Shown piece by piece: positions 53,870 through 64,000 of a stretch of 64,000 bases of DNA (within the stretch, counting starts at the first letter, position 1; the number at the start of each line of letters is the position of its first letter). The stretch comes from Guadua angustifolia. Its lineage: Eukaryota; Streptophyta; Magnoliopsida; Poales; Poaceae. The stretch covers positions 15,077,791 through 15,141,790 of the forward strand of contig CM070520.1 of the NCBI GenBank assembly GCA_036346375.1, read 5' to 3'. The notes under the pieces are model-generated. The model was not told the origin of the DNA, did not search any database, and saw only the letters and a list, made by a program, of their open reading frames with translations. The position numbers and the translations under genes are program-made.

Positions 53870-54562
53870 ATGGGATGCCGCCATCCGGCCCATCCCACGC
53901 GCATAGGCATAGAGGAAGACGCCCTCTGGCCAACACAACATACATGCGTGGTGTAGGACATCGACTCGGCTTGCTCCAGGGAATGATGGCGGTGATGGGT
54001 TCAATCAGAACAGATTGGACGGTCCATTCCTATCCTGTTGAGGCTTGTTTCTACGGTGTACTGTGCGCTAGCTGCACTCTTTCTTTTGACATACACACCA
54101 AAAAATATTAAAAATAACTATACTAATAATTACTATCTCTAAACACTATATTCAACATATACAAAATAAAGAATATAAAGTAAAGCTAAATATTTATTAG
54201 AGATATAAAGAAAACATCACATTAATTTTACATTAAAAAATAAAATATATTCTATATTTAAAGATAAAAATAATTAAAAATATACTATATAAACTTGGAT
54301 GGGAACAGTAGTACAGTTAAAAAAGACCGTTAGGCTGCTAACACAATAAACAACGCATCTAGGACAGTTAGACACATTTCAACTAGTAGCTTTCTAACGT
54401 CACCTTTCAACCAAACAAATTTTAGCTATACACCTTTTCATATCTTTTAAATATACACCATTCAACCAGATACTCTCTCTGTTTTTTTTTATAAGGTGTA
54501 TTTTAACTTTACACAAGGATTAAAGTTGCGTTGAAATTGAGAAAGATACGAGAAAAAATAAC
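53870..54562. other. Gene-free stretch
   Basis: AT-rich beyond 54090. The open frame at 53845-54111 has no recognisable domain. Confidence 0.4.
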
Positions 54563-54565
54563 TTA

Positions 54566-54948
54566 GGCCATGTTTGAAAGCAATGTATTTCAAAACTATG
54601 GTTTTGGTATACTATAGTTTGCAATTGTTTTGTTATAAATACCATGATTTTACCAAACTCCTTTAAAACTATGGTATTTCTTGGAACTACCAACTGTTTG
54701 GATGCAACATCACAAACCATGGTATTTGAATGGAAATAGGCAAGAAGCTAGCCAAAATCATGAAAACTTTGGGTTGGAGTGGAGTTTCAAATACTCCAAA
54801 AATACCATGGTATCTATCAAATCATGGTTTTTAATACAGAGTTTTTGGCATGGTAACCAAACACCTCATGGTATAAAATACCATGGTATTCTTAGAAACC
54901 ATGGTATTGCCTAGAAACTATGAAAATACATTGTTTCCAAACAGGGCT
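54566..54948. mobile_element. Tourist-like MITE
   Basis: The left terminus GGCCATGTTTGAAAGCAATG and the right terminus read inward, AGCCCTGTTTGGAAACAATG, are flanked by TTA (54563-54565 and 54949-54951). The motif ACCATGGTAT recurs inside. Confidence 0.8.
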
Positions 54949-54951
54949 TTA

Positions 54952-57335
54952 GATGCCTCCACTTAATTGTCTTAGAAGATGAAAAATATACTTTGTGTGG
55001 GTGGTAATAAATAAATGCATATGGATGAGAGAAAATAAATATAGGTATAGAAGAAAAGATCTAATTAAATTTATATACAAATCTTAAATTTGTAAACAAA
55101 ACCATTCAAAAAAAAGGCTTTATATAAAAAACGGTGGCTGTAACTATTTAACTATACACCTTTGAACTACATAACTTTCGACTATACATCTTTTAAGTAA
55201 ACACCTTTCAATTAGAGAACTTTGAACGTATACCTTTCAAACAAAAAAGTTTCAACTAGACAACTTTTTTTTTTAAAAAAAAATAACTTTCCACTGGGCA
55301 ACTTTCAACTAGATATCAACTAAAAAAAGATAACTATTTAAAAGTTTTGATTCAGATTTGAGACAATTCAAACCCAAACTTCAAAAGATCCGTCAAGGAT
55401 TATGCTCCATTTAGTAGATTAAAAAAAAGATGTCCCTGCTTGGATCTTCTACACCGAAAGAGTTGCTAATTGCTTTCAACTTGAGCACAGAAAATCACCA
55501 ATATTTTCATGCTTGGACTTGGTTGTTGGTTAACTATTAGTTAGACTATTAATTGAACTGTTTAGATCTATTTTAGTTAATTTTAACAGCTAACTATTAG
55601 TGCTAATGGATCTAAATATGACCTATGACCATGTGCGTTCACAGAAGTCTTCAGTTTATTGGCCCTTTCAGCTGGTGTTTCTAAATCTAGCCCCGCAGAT
55701 AGAATTGTAAATTTAGTTTCCTTTGGCATCTAAAAAACACGGCAGTATATCTGTCATCTGTCTTGTCTGAAGTGTATACAAGCATGGTAGAAGGTGCTAC
55801 CGCACTTGGGAAGTGCGAGGGCAACTGTTGCTGCAGTGGGCTATTATTTGCTGCTGTGATCGATCGAATTCTCGTGGCTCCAATCACTTTCCGCTGTGCG
55901 GAATTGCGGTAGGTGATGCATATCATCTGTCAAAGGTTCTGCGGTGGTGGAGAAGGTCAAAATTGTAATTCAATTCACAGGGAAACTAATTTTTTTTAAA
56001 AAGAAGTTGAATAAAAGCTAGAAAAACGAAGATTCCGCATACAGAGGACATGGGAGGAACAGAAAGAGTGCATTCTTATCTACAGAGTTCAGATGGTCAA
56101 CGATCATGGATCCAGTCACGTTCTCGTTCCAAGGCTCCAAGTGGCTGCTAATTTACCCACACGAATACCAATGTGCACAGTACTAAAACGGAAACTGCTA
56201 ATTTACGCACACGAAAACCAATGTGTGCATTACTAAAGGGCGACGATTTTTTAAAATAACATTTAAAAAATAGAAAATTACAGAAATAATATGCCGAATT
56301 TAAAAATTGCAAATCTACCTCCCTGTCATCGTTTGAAACGGTGAATGGTCTCTGCCGGCGTTTGAAACGGCGATGTGCTTGGCGACAGAGACCTATCGCC
56401 AGTGCATATATTTTTTTTTTGAAATGGCATGTTTTTTATTTTTTTATTTTGTACTTCATTTTTAAAATAGAGTAGCGACTGAAATTTACATGTGACGAAA
56501 TATGTTTTACTACTGCAAGTGTAAATTTTACATTTGAATTTTATTTGTAACAACCAATGAATGGCATGGAAAATGGTTCGGTGAAAACTGAGAATGGTAG
56601 TGACGCCGACTTGAAAAATTACGAAAACGATAAACATACGAAACACTTACCAATGAGTTTCGCGAAATGTATATTGTATATCGGTCAATACAAACGATAG
56701 CACTGACAAATAATAGAAGTTAAATGTATTTGCCAATTTTTATTTTTAGTAGAAAATAGAAAATAACAAGGTGGAGATAAATTAGTAAGAAAGAAGATGA
56801 CATAGCATGTTGTATGAAACGACAAGAGGAAACGTATGCACATATATTGGGGTGGTATGTAACATGACAATGGTGTCGAAAACTGTTCAATCATTAAAAT
56901 ATATAAATGGGGTAAATCCATTCAGGTTTCTCATGCCTTTACTGCTTTTAAACGTAAAATTTTATTAAGCCCTTTCGTATCTTCTAAACCCTTTGACCGC
57001 TGGTGGTGAACCACTGGTCGGTCAAGATCCGCTGGCCATGGAGGAAGTTGATCTCTCGTCAGCGGCGATAACCGAAGTGGTTGTGACGACCGCCATAGTT
57101 TAGGAGGAGGCTCTGCCAGTAGGGAGATCGAGGAACTCCCTCCTGCAAAGAAGACTTTGGTCGCTTCAACTGAGAGGAGGTATCACCTGAAAGGGTGATC
57201 ATTCAACCAATGGTCTTACCACTGACGTCTTCCTGTGACAAGTTTTTGATAACTTGCAAGTGAAGGTACTTATCTTTTTCTCCTTTTTTTTGAGAAATAT
57301 AACTTTTCATTTACTTGCTTTTGTACTTTTTATAG
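54952..57335. other. Gene-free, repeat-rich stretch
   Basis: Degenerate AACTATACACCTTTCAACTA-like units at 55140-55320. GTTAACTATTAGTTAGACTA and its relatives at 55530-55605 look like a MITE remnant. The pair CGTTTGAAACGGTGAATGGT/CGTTTGAAACGGCGATGTG lies near 56330-56380. No gene is supported. Confidence 0.4.
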
Positions 57336-57659
57336 CATTCGCAAGAAATATTCAACTTGCTAAACCAACAGGCGAGGACTTTAGCAAAAGCTGAAGTAGA
57401 AAAAATAAAAAAGTAAGCATTAGTCTTTACTGTTATTTTTTATTTCTTCTCTCTTATCCATTTTGTTCTGATACATTTGCTTTGACACAGACAAGAAGAA
57501 CAAATAAAAGAATTAGAGACACAACTCTTGAAGGCTCAAAATACCACCAAGGGATATAAGTTTGATTTTATATATGCAAGAGAATACTATAAAGACAAAA
57601 CTGCCACACTCCACAAGGCTTTTGCCTCAATAGTTAGCTTTGTAGTTTTGTGTGTCTAA
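57336..57659 (+). pseudogene. Small two-exon coiled-coil gene fragment
   Basis: Acceptor TTTTTATAG, exon 57336-57412, donor GTAAGC, acceptor TTTGACACAG, exon 57491-57659 ending TAA. The phase-2 join is open and encodes heptad-like residues (LNQQARTLAKAEVEKIKK, then QEEQIKELETQLLKAQ), then YKFDFIYAREYYKDK. The upstream exons are unclear. The family is unrecognised, perhaps a transposon-associated protein. Confidence 0.4.
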
Positions 57660-58159
57660 TTTGCATGTGTAACTTTATTTTTTGTAAGTTCAGATTCTTG
57701 TAATATTGTTGCTGAAGATATGATACACTCAGATACGCCAAACATTCGTTAATTAGGTATTAACTTTTGTACCGCTTCACTATATTGTTTATCTATTTTA
57801 TTGAAACATTAAGCATAGAGTTCAAATTTATTTCTAATTATGCATTTATGCTGTACTTTTTTTATACTTTAATGTTCATAGTCTTTGACATTAGTATTAG
57901 CCACTTAGTGGTTGCTCCCTTAAATCTCTTGCAATTGATGATGGTTTCACCGGCTTTCTTGATTCAGTGGTATGTTTATCCACTCCCCCAAAATACGTCG
58001 ACACACTCGAGCTTTCTGGAAATCTGCCTAAAGTGCCTTAATGGATGAATGAGCCGGAAAACCTTGAGAAATTAACATTATCATAGGCTTCACTAAGGAC
58101 ATATGCTTTGCTTGTTCTTTCCCAGCTGCCTATGTTGTTTTCTCTTACGTTATTAGTAA

Positions 58160-58926
58160 ATGCAGCAAGACCCTCAAAGCCGAGGTCGATTTGCCAACTT
58201 TGCAGTATCAATGATCATTGCAGTATAAGTTTGCTTGGTTGGCACTAATCCTATCGCAAGGCACTTGTCAAACAGCTTCTGGCTTTCTTCCATTTGCCTC
58301 TGCTAGCAATATGTAGCAATGAGGGTGGTGTATGTGTCTATATCAGGATGGCAACCATTTTCTGCCATCCGGTTGAACAAATACAGAGCAGATGTTATGT
58401 GCCCTTGTTTGCAGTGCTCAGTTATCAGTATGTTATATGTCACCATATCAAGCTGGAGGCCCTGACTTGTGGCCATCCGGAGCACCTTGTAAGCTTCTTG
58501 AAGCTTTCCTTTCTTGCAGAGACCATCAATGACAGCATTGTATGTGCAAAAATTGGGTAGAAAGCCTTCCTGCGCCATCTTATTCATCAGCTCAAAGGCA
58601 CGATCAAAGCTGCCTCCTTTGCAGTGCCCAACAATCAGTGCAGTGTATGTGTTTGTGTTTGGCGCCAACCCTTGCTCAACCATCCTCCCCAACAGCATCT
58701 CAGCTCGAGCAAGCTTTCCCTCTTATAATACCCTCCAATCATCACAGTGTACGTATGCACATTTGGCTTGTACGAGCTACTCTTGATGAGTTTCAAGAAA
58801 AGCCGGAACGCCCGCTCCATCCACCCAATCTTGCAGAGCCCGTCGATCAACGACGTGTACTTGCACGTTCGGCTTCAACCCTTTTCCAACCATCTCTTAC
58901 ACAGACCATCAATCCACGCAGTGTAA
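58160..58926 (-). pseudogene. PPR protein pseudogene, downstream part
   Basis: Successive 35-residue pentatricopeptide repeats on the minus strand: NVHTYTVMIGGYYK, NTNTYTALIVGHCKGGSFD, NFCTYNAVIDGLCKKGKLQE, DMVTYNILITEHCKQGHIT, DIDTYTTLIATYC, then after a stop (TAG near 58307) KLFDKCLAIGLVP and TYTAMI. PPR proteins bind organellar RNA one base per repeat. Frameshifts occur near 58725 and 58870. Element E separates it from the upstream part at 63878. Confidence 0.85.
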
Positions 58927-58931
58927 TTCAC

Positions 58932-60068
58932 TGATGAGGACATCACTTCCATGGATATAGCCACATCTACACATCAATTTGAACACGCTGCTATTATCCA
59001 AGGACCGGTTACTCGAGCTAGCGCACGACAGTTTAATCTTCAGGTGAATGCGTTCCACAGCCTTTCCATTAGTAATAATATGAATGGAATGCTATTTAAT
59101 ACTTGTGATGATTTGATTATTCTTAGGAACCTTGGGGAAGACTTGCAAACCACAAGGGAGTTCGCGTCCGGAGGGAAAAGCAAATTGGAATCAGCTTCGG
59201 ACTCCCAGAGATGGTCAAATTCAAACGGCCATAACTTTTGTTCCAGAAGGCTTCTGGAGCTCTATGAGTACAAGAATGAAACCTCTGGTCGTCCTCTTTC
59301 AAAAGGATCTGAGATCACCTCAAAATTCCCTTCGAGTCAACGGAAAAACGCAAAACAATCTAGAACACTTTTTCAGTCCGAGTTTGAGTCCAATTCGGCC
59401 TCAGAAACAGCACTGATTTTAAAGTGCCATAACTTTCGATTCCGGAGGGTTATGGAGGCCCATGAGTACACGTTTGAAAGGTCTCGGAGTCTACTTTCCA
59501 AAGAATCTGGCCTCACCTCAAAACTCCTTCAGATGCGTCCGAAAACTGCCAAAAACCGAACATACTTTTTCAGTCTGAGTCAAACTCTAGTCAAAGTAGG
59601 CTTGGTGTTTTGAACTTGAGTTGTATTAGGTCTCCTATGCTATGGACGACCCTCTCCTGCTCCCTAGTATAAATAACCACCCAAACCCTCATCTAGGACT
59701 TGGGTTTTGTTTTGTTATGTCTAGTTTTGCTACATACCGATAATCACGCGTGTCGACTAGACCGCTTTGTTTTATCGTTCTGAGAACCCACCGTTTGTGT
59801 TTCTTTCATATTTGAGCTTAATACATATTTGCCAATTTAGTTGGTTGTTCATTTTGTTCTTGCTATGCTCTTCGATTGCTTGCAGGAACAATGACCTTCG
59901 TGGTCAGGTTGATCGCGTCTCGGCGAGATCAATAACCATCTGGAGTTGGTGTATCGGTTGCTATGGCGCATCGTCCTGGACGGTTGTAGTCGGGCCGTCA
60001 ACATCGATTCCTACCAAATCGATAGTTACCCTCCTCTCATCGAAAGATCGGGACCCAAAGTCGCATCA
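58932..60068 (+). repeat. Element E 5' LTR
   Basis: Inside the LTR, two diverged units of about 190 bp (from about 59205 and 59415) each carry CCATAACTTT..TTCC.GA.GG and CTTTTTCAGTC, an arrangement seen in Tat-like LTRs. The open frame here reads GPVTRASARQFNLQVNAF, a retroelement C-terminal motif. Confidence 0.92.
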
Positions 60069-61109
60069 GGTGGTATCAGAGCGCCAGATTGATCGGTGAG
60101 ATATTACTTGTTTGCATTTATTTACCTACAGTCCAGAAAACCAAAAATAGTAGATTAGATTGCTTTTGTCCAAACCAATTTGAACTTTTGCTTTTACTAC
60201 TTAGTCCTTGCTTGTTGAGTCTTCGGTTGCATCGTTGTGTCGTGTGCTGGTTTTAGTGTCTTTCCCGTAGAGTTTCGAGTTCGTGTCACGTTTATCGTCA
60301 CCTTTGCTTTCATCATCATCGTCGTCATTGTCTCTTGTGTCGCCTAGGGTTTCGTTGCAGCGTGCTTCCATTACTGAATTGAGCCGCCTCCATCACAATT
60401 CTAGGGTTTGTGTTCATCCTAGAAGGAAAATCCAAAAAAAATTGTTGGTCAATCTTCCCAAAAAAATAGCATATTGGTTTCAAAAATTGTTGAGCGATCT
60501 TGCGAAAAATAGTGGCTTGGTTTCCTTGTAAAGTTTCGCCCTCAGATTACCATCGAAAGTTGAAAAGAAAGAAAAAGGCGAGTGCAAAAAAAAAGAGCCG
60601 CACAAAAAAAAAGGAAAATGCAAGTGCACAGAAAAGAGCCGCACTAAAAAGAAAAGAAAGAAAAAAAAGGGGAGCTTGGGAAATGTCTTTGCTTTTCGGT
60701 TAGAAGGTTGGATTTTAAATGGCGGACGTTTGTGTCCGGGCGCGTCTCTAGTATGCAGTTAGGCCTAGGACCAAGACGGTACCATCGTTGAACGATTATT
60801 CAACTTGCTTTGACTAATGTGGTTTTAGCTTTCCTTTGTACTATTTTCACCACCTATAGCTCCACATATACTACTACCCGGTACATGTGTTTGGCACCGA
60901 TACACTTATCTCCGAAGTTATTTTCTTGTCGGTTGCCATCACCTCCTGCTTTCGATTGGTAAGAATTGGTAAAACTTGATTGAACAAGTTGAGTGTGAGT
61001 GACTTGTCTAGCCACATCAAGTAGTTGATAGGGGATTACATATGGTTTTGTTTTTCCTTGTTTTCTACTAACAATGACAGGATACATCACCGGAGCGCCA
61101 TGAGAAGAA

Positions 61110-61555
61110 GTGTATGCAATTGCTCCATCTCCTTCTAGTGATGGATATGAAGAATATGATGAGTTCGATGCTTTTATTGATTTAAAACATTTACAACAAG
61201 GTAAGATGAAGGTAAAGGAATACTATAGAGAATTTAAAACCTTGTTAAAACTTAGTGGGTTAAATGAATGTGATGAGGAAATTGAAAATAGATTTTTAAT
61301 GGATTAAATAAAGAGATTCGGGATATTCTCATTGATGACACATATAATTCTCTTTCACAATTGTTTAAATGTGCCATTAGAGCTGAAAATTTGGTACTTG
61401 AATCATTGAAAGAATTTTTAGCTTCATTAGACACACCTGCTGTTGCTCCTCCTCTTGTAGCTAACACCTTGCGGGAAGGAAAGCATTGCCGAGAGAAGAA
61501 GGATGAAGACAAGAAAAGGAGAAAGATGAAAGCATTGTTGCGCATGTGCAAATGA
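61110..61555 (+). pseudogene. Element E gag fragment
   Basis: The frame from 61110 encodes FDAFIDLKHLQQGKMKVKEY and YREFKTLLKLSGL, the conserved core of retrotransposon gag (LRQGxMSVEEYYxEFE). It stops at 61305. The next frame continues IRAENLVLESLKEFLAS and a lysine-rich end (REKKDEDKKRRKMKALLRM). No zinc knuckle is visible. Confidence 0.7.
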
Positions 61556-61646
61556 AAGTCAAACCATTGAAATCACACCTACATCAACTGAAAAGGGCAC
61601 AAGGTAATAAAAAGGTGATGCACTTGCACATGGTGAGAATATTTAT

Positions 61647-62840
61647 GTGCTAAATTTGTCCACTACTCATGCTATTAAAGAGCAACCATTAGTGGAACTC
61701 ATAGGTGATTTTCCTTTGTCACAAGAAGATATGCTTGCTATTAATTGTGATAAAGAAGAGTTGTGCGGTAATGTTTCACTTATATCAACTTCACAACTAG
61801 TGAATGGACATGAAACTTTCACTTGTGCTAATGACAGACATGTTCTTCACATCACTAAAGAAAAAGATGAGCTTAAATTGATGTCTTCTTTAGATACTTT
61901 AGGTTACATTGAATTTAATACTCTATGTGATCTAAATAGTTTAGAGGAGAAACTTGCTCTTCATTGCAATCTGCCATGCTTACAGAGAAATATTTTTCAT
62001 GTTATTGGCCAATATAATGAGAAAGGAGATTATATGGTTCATCGTGTTTACATTTGTTCTTCCACCATTGCTTTGACTACAAAGGATGTGCATGTTGCTT
62101 CGCCCGTTGTTGCCACTAACCTTTCACAGGAGCATGCCATGGAGTCGAGTACGACTCCGATTCAAGAAAGGGAGAATGATGAGACCATGTTCGGCATGGA
62201 TATGACCAAGGCTATTCCTACTATGCTGCTTTCACCTGCAAGTTTTCACCGACCTCCACCTTGGCCAGGGCGATCACACAGTTGGCCTTCTTGGCTTTTG
62301 AATTTGGTATCATCATCTACGTCAAATCGGCTACCACCTTGGCCGCCGCCTAGGCTTCTGGGCATGGGACCTTCACCTCCAGCAGTTAGGCCGCCACCTT
62401 GGCCGCCTCCTGATGAGGACATCACCTCTTTTGATACAACCACGCCTACTACAACTCACCAAGGAGCCGATCCTACAATAGTCCAAGGACCGATGACTCG
62501 AAGCGCACGACAGATTAATCATCAGGCCATTATATGCTGGAAAGAGGTCTTGAGCTATATCGATAATTATCAGGTGAATCCTCTAAATATTTTTCTTGTA
62601 TTTAAAATATATAAAGAGGCAGAGCTACTATTTTATTTAAATAAATGCAGATCCTATATGAAGATGTTTTGTGCTAAAGACGTCCAAAAGGGTGAGCTTG
62701 AGTCGAGGACGACTCAAATGCAAGAAGGGGAGAATGATGAGGACATCACTTCCATGGATATAGCCACATCTACACATCAATTTGAACACGCTGCTATTAT
62801 CCAAGGACCGGTTACTCGAGCTAGCGCATCTACAGTTTAA
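61647..62840 (+). CDS. Element E ORF of unknown function reaching into the 3' LTR
   Basis: 397 codons. The N-terminal part (LVELIGDFPLSQEDMLAI, CDKEELCGNVSLIST, LDTLGYIEFNTLCDLNSLEE, MVHRVYICSS) resembles unclassified grass retrotransposon proteins. The middle is Pro/Trp-rich (RPPPWPG, NRLPPWPPPR, RPPPWPPPDED). The end has two GPMTRSARQ/GPVTRASA motifs; the second lies past the purine tract, inside the 3' LTR. No catalytic domain is seen. Confidence 0.6.
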   Translation: MLNLSTTHAIKEQPLVELIGDFPLSQEDMLAINCDKEELCGNVSLISTSQLVNGHETFTCANDRHVLHITKEKDELKLMSSLDTLGYIEFNTLCDLNSLEEKLALHCNLPCLQRNIFHVIGQYNEKGDYMVHRVYICSSTIALTTKDVHVASPVVATNLSQEHAMESSTTPIQERENDETMFGMDMTKAIPTMLLSPASFHRPPPWPGRSHSWPSWLLNLVSSSTSNRLPPWPPPRLLGMGPSPPAVRPPPWPPPDEDITSFDTTTPTTTHQGADPTIVQGPMTRSARQINHQAIICWKEVLSYIDNYQVNPLNIFLVFKIYKEAELLFYLNKCRSYMKMFCAKDVQKGELESRTTQMQEGENDEDITSMDIATSTHQFEHAAIIQGPVTRASASTV

Positions 62841-63872
62841 TCTTCGGTGAATCGTTCCACAGCCTTTCCATTAGTAATAATATGAATGGAATGCTATTTA
62901 ATACTTGTGATGATTTGATTATTCTTAGGAACCTTGGGGAAGACTTGCAAACCACAAGGGAGTTCGCGTCCGGAGGGAAAAGCAAATTGGAATCAGCTTC
63001 GGACTTCCAGAGATGGTCAAATTCAAATGGCCATAACTTTTGTTCCAGAAGGCTTCTGGAGCTCTATGAGTACAAGAACGAAACCTCTGGTTGTCTTCTT
63101 TCAAACGGATCTGAGATCACCTCAAAATTCCCTTCGAGTCAACGGGAAAATGCAAAACAATCTAGAACACTTTTTCAGTCCGAGTTCGAGTCCAATTCGG
63201 CCTCAGAAACAGCACTGACTTTAAAGTGCCATAACTTTCGATTCCGGAGGGTTATGGAGGCCCATGAGTACACGTTTGAAAGGTCTCGGAGTCTACTTTC
63301 CAAAGGATCTGGCCTTACCGCAAAACTTCTTCAGATGTGTCCGAAAACTGCCAAAAACCGAATGATGCTTTTTCAGTCCGAGTCAAACTCTAGTCAAAGT
63401 AGTCTTGGTGTTTTGAACTTGAGTTGTATTAGGTCTCCTATGCTATGGACGACCCTCTCCTGCTCCCCTAGTATAAATAACCACCCAAACCCTCATCTAG
63501 GACTTGGGTTTTGTTTTGTTATGTCTAGCCTTTGCTACATACCGATAATCACGCGTGTCGACTAGACCGCCTGTTTTATCGTTACAGAACCCCACCGTTT
63601 GTGTTTCTTTCATATTTGAGCTTAATACATATTTGCCAATTTAGTTGGTTGTTTATTTTGTTCTTGCTATGTTCTTCGATTGCTTGCGGAACAATGACCT
63701 TCGTGGTCGGAGTTGATCGCGTCTCGGCGAGATCAATAACCATCTGGAGTTGGTGTATCGATTGCTATGGCGCATCGTCCTGGACGGTTGTAGTCGGGCC
63801 GTCAACATCGATTCCTACCAAATCGATAGTTACCCTCCTCTCATTGAAAGATCGGGACCCAAAATCGCATCA
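62735..63872 (+). repeat. Element E 3' LTR
   Basis: It follows CAAGAAGGGGAGAA and ends AATCGCATCA, then TTCAC. It is nearly colinear with the 5' LTR. Confidence 0.93.
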
Positions 63873-63877
63873 TTCAC

Positions 63878-64000
63878 CCACGTTTGGTGGCGTGCCCATC
63901 TCCAATATCCTCCTGAAGAACTCAAGACACCGTGAACGTCGCGTTATCGAGCGCGAACCCTGCCCCACAATGCCGTTAGCAAGGCGTCGACCTCCTCCAC
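63878..64000 (-). pseudogene. PPR protein pseudogene, upstream part (cut by window end)
   Basis: On the minus strand it reads EFFRRILEMGTPPNV, the end of one PPR repeat. Across the removed element it continues (with a one-base frameshift) into NYTAWIDGLCK in 58880-58931. It is therefore the same gene as 58160-58926. Confidence 0.75.

Larger units (their letters stand above)
58932..63872 (+). mobile_element. Element E: non-autonomous gypsy-like LTR element in a PPR gene
   Basis: LTRs 58932-60068 and 62735-63872 start TGATGAGGAC and end CGCATCA. The target duplication is TTCAC (58927-58931 and 63873-63877). The PBS TGGTATCAGAGC lies at 60071-60082, and the purine tract GAAGGGGAGAA at 62724-62734. 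The interior has a gag fragment and a 397-codon ORF but no RT, RNase H or integrase. The LTRs differ by roughly 2-3 percent by eye. Confidence 0.92.

Noticed and set aside
59767..60099. ORFs in and after the LTR of element E
   Set aside because: They cross the LTR end and the PBS and repeat in the other LTR; untranslated element sequence.

Overview
This is plant nuclear DNA, almost certainly from a grass. The evidence is Tourist-type MITEs with TTA target duplications, Ty3/gypsy chromovirus and Tat-like LTR retrotransposons, a GT-AG-split NLR gene with an intron before kinase-2, and GC-rich first exons. It is a disease-resistance (NLR) locus swamped by nested mobile DNA. I cannot name the species from sequence alone.

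Layout. 1-2529: ends of two LTR elements. 2530-8160: AT-rich repeats, a possible Helitron, and five diverged copies of one segment, one of them split by a 1-kb Tourist element. 8199-10436 (+): the only long open host gene, an NLR-like protein that has lost its whole NB-ARC nucleotide-binding core. 12055-21367: an old Copia-like element (C, minus orientation). Its 5' LTR is split by a 3.45-kb solo-LTR-like element (D), and its interior carries an array of RNA-hairpin-like units. 23667-29254 (A, +) and 29528-35039 (B, -): two gypsy chromoviruses back to back, sitting in what look like introns of a dead minus-strand gene (X). 35330-37700 (-): fragments of a BRO1-domain gene and of an eIF3 subunit i gene. 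37847-38490: two abutting MITEs.

39749-51944 (-): a second NLR gene, paralogous to the first and convergent with it. It still shows its P-loop exon, a 4.58-kb phase-2 intron and an NB-ARC/LRR exon. It is broken by a very young LTR element (F, 41137-45741, LTRs identical except for a 16-bp indel), a 191-bp LINE 3' end, a frameshift and a stop. Its intron holds three MITEs, a diverged tandem duplication and an unidentified ORF. 52.1-58.1 kb: microsatellite, GAAACTT-rich tandem repeats, another Tourist MITE and a small spliced coiled-coil fragment. 58.1 kb to the end: a PPR pseudogene (-) interrupted by a non-autonomous gypsy-like element (E, 58932-63872), whose LTR begins inside coding sequence.

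Five complete LTR elements (A, B, C, E, F) and the solo LTR D are bounded by exact 5-bp target duplications that I could read (GATTG, AGCAA, ACCAA, TTCAC, GGGTG and GTTAG), so the insertion order can be reconstructed. The least ordinary features are the hairpin array in C, the rearranged open ORF of the very recent element F, the LTR of E that has absorbed coding sequence, and the mosaic of same-strand gene fragments at 29-38 kb.
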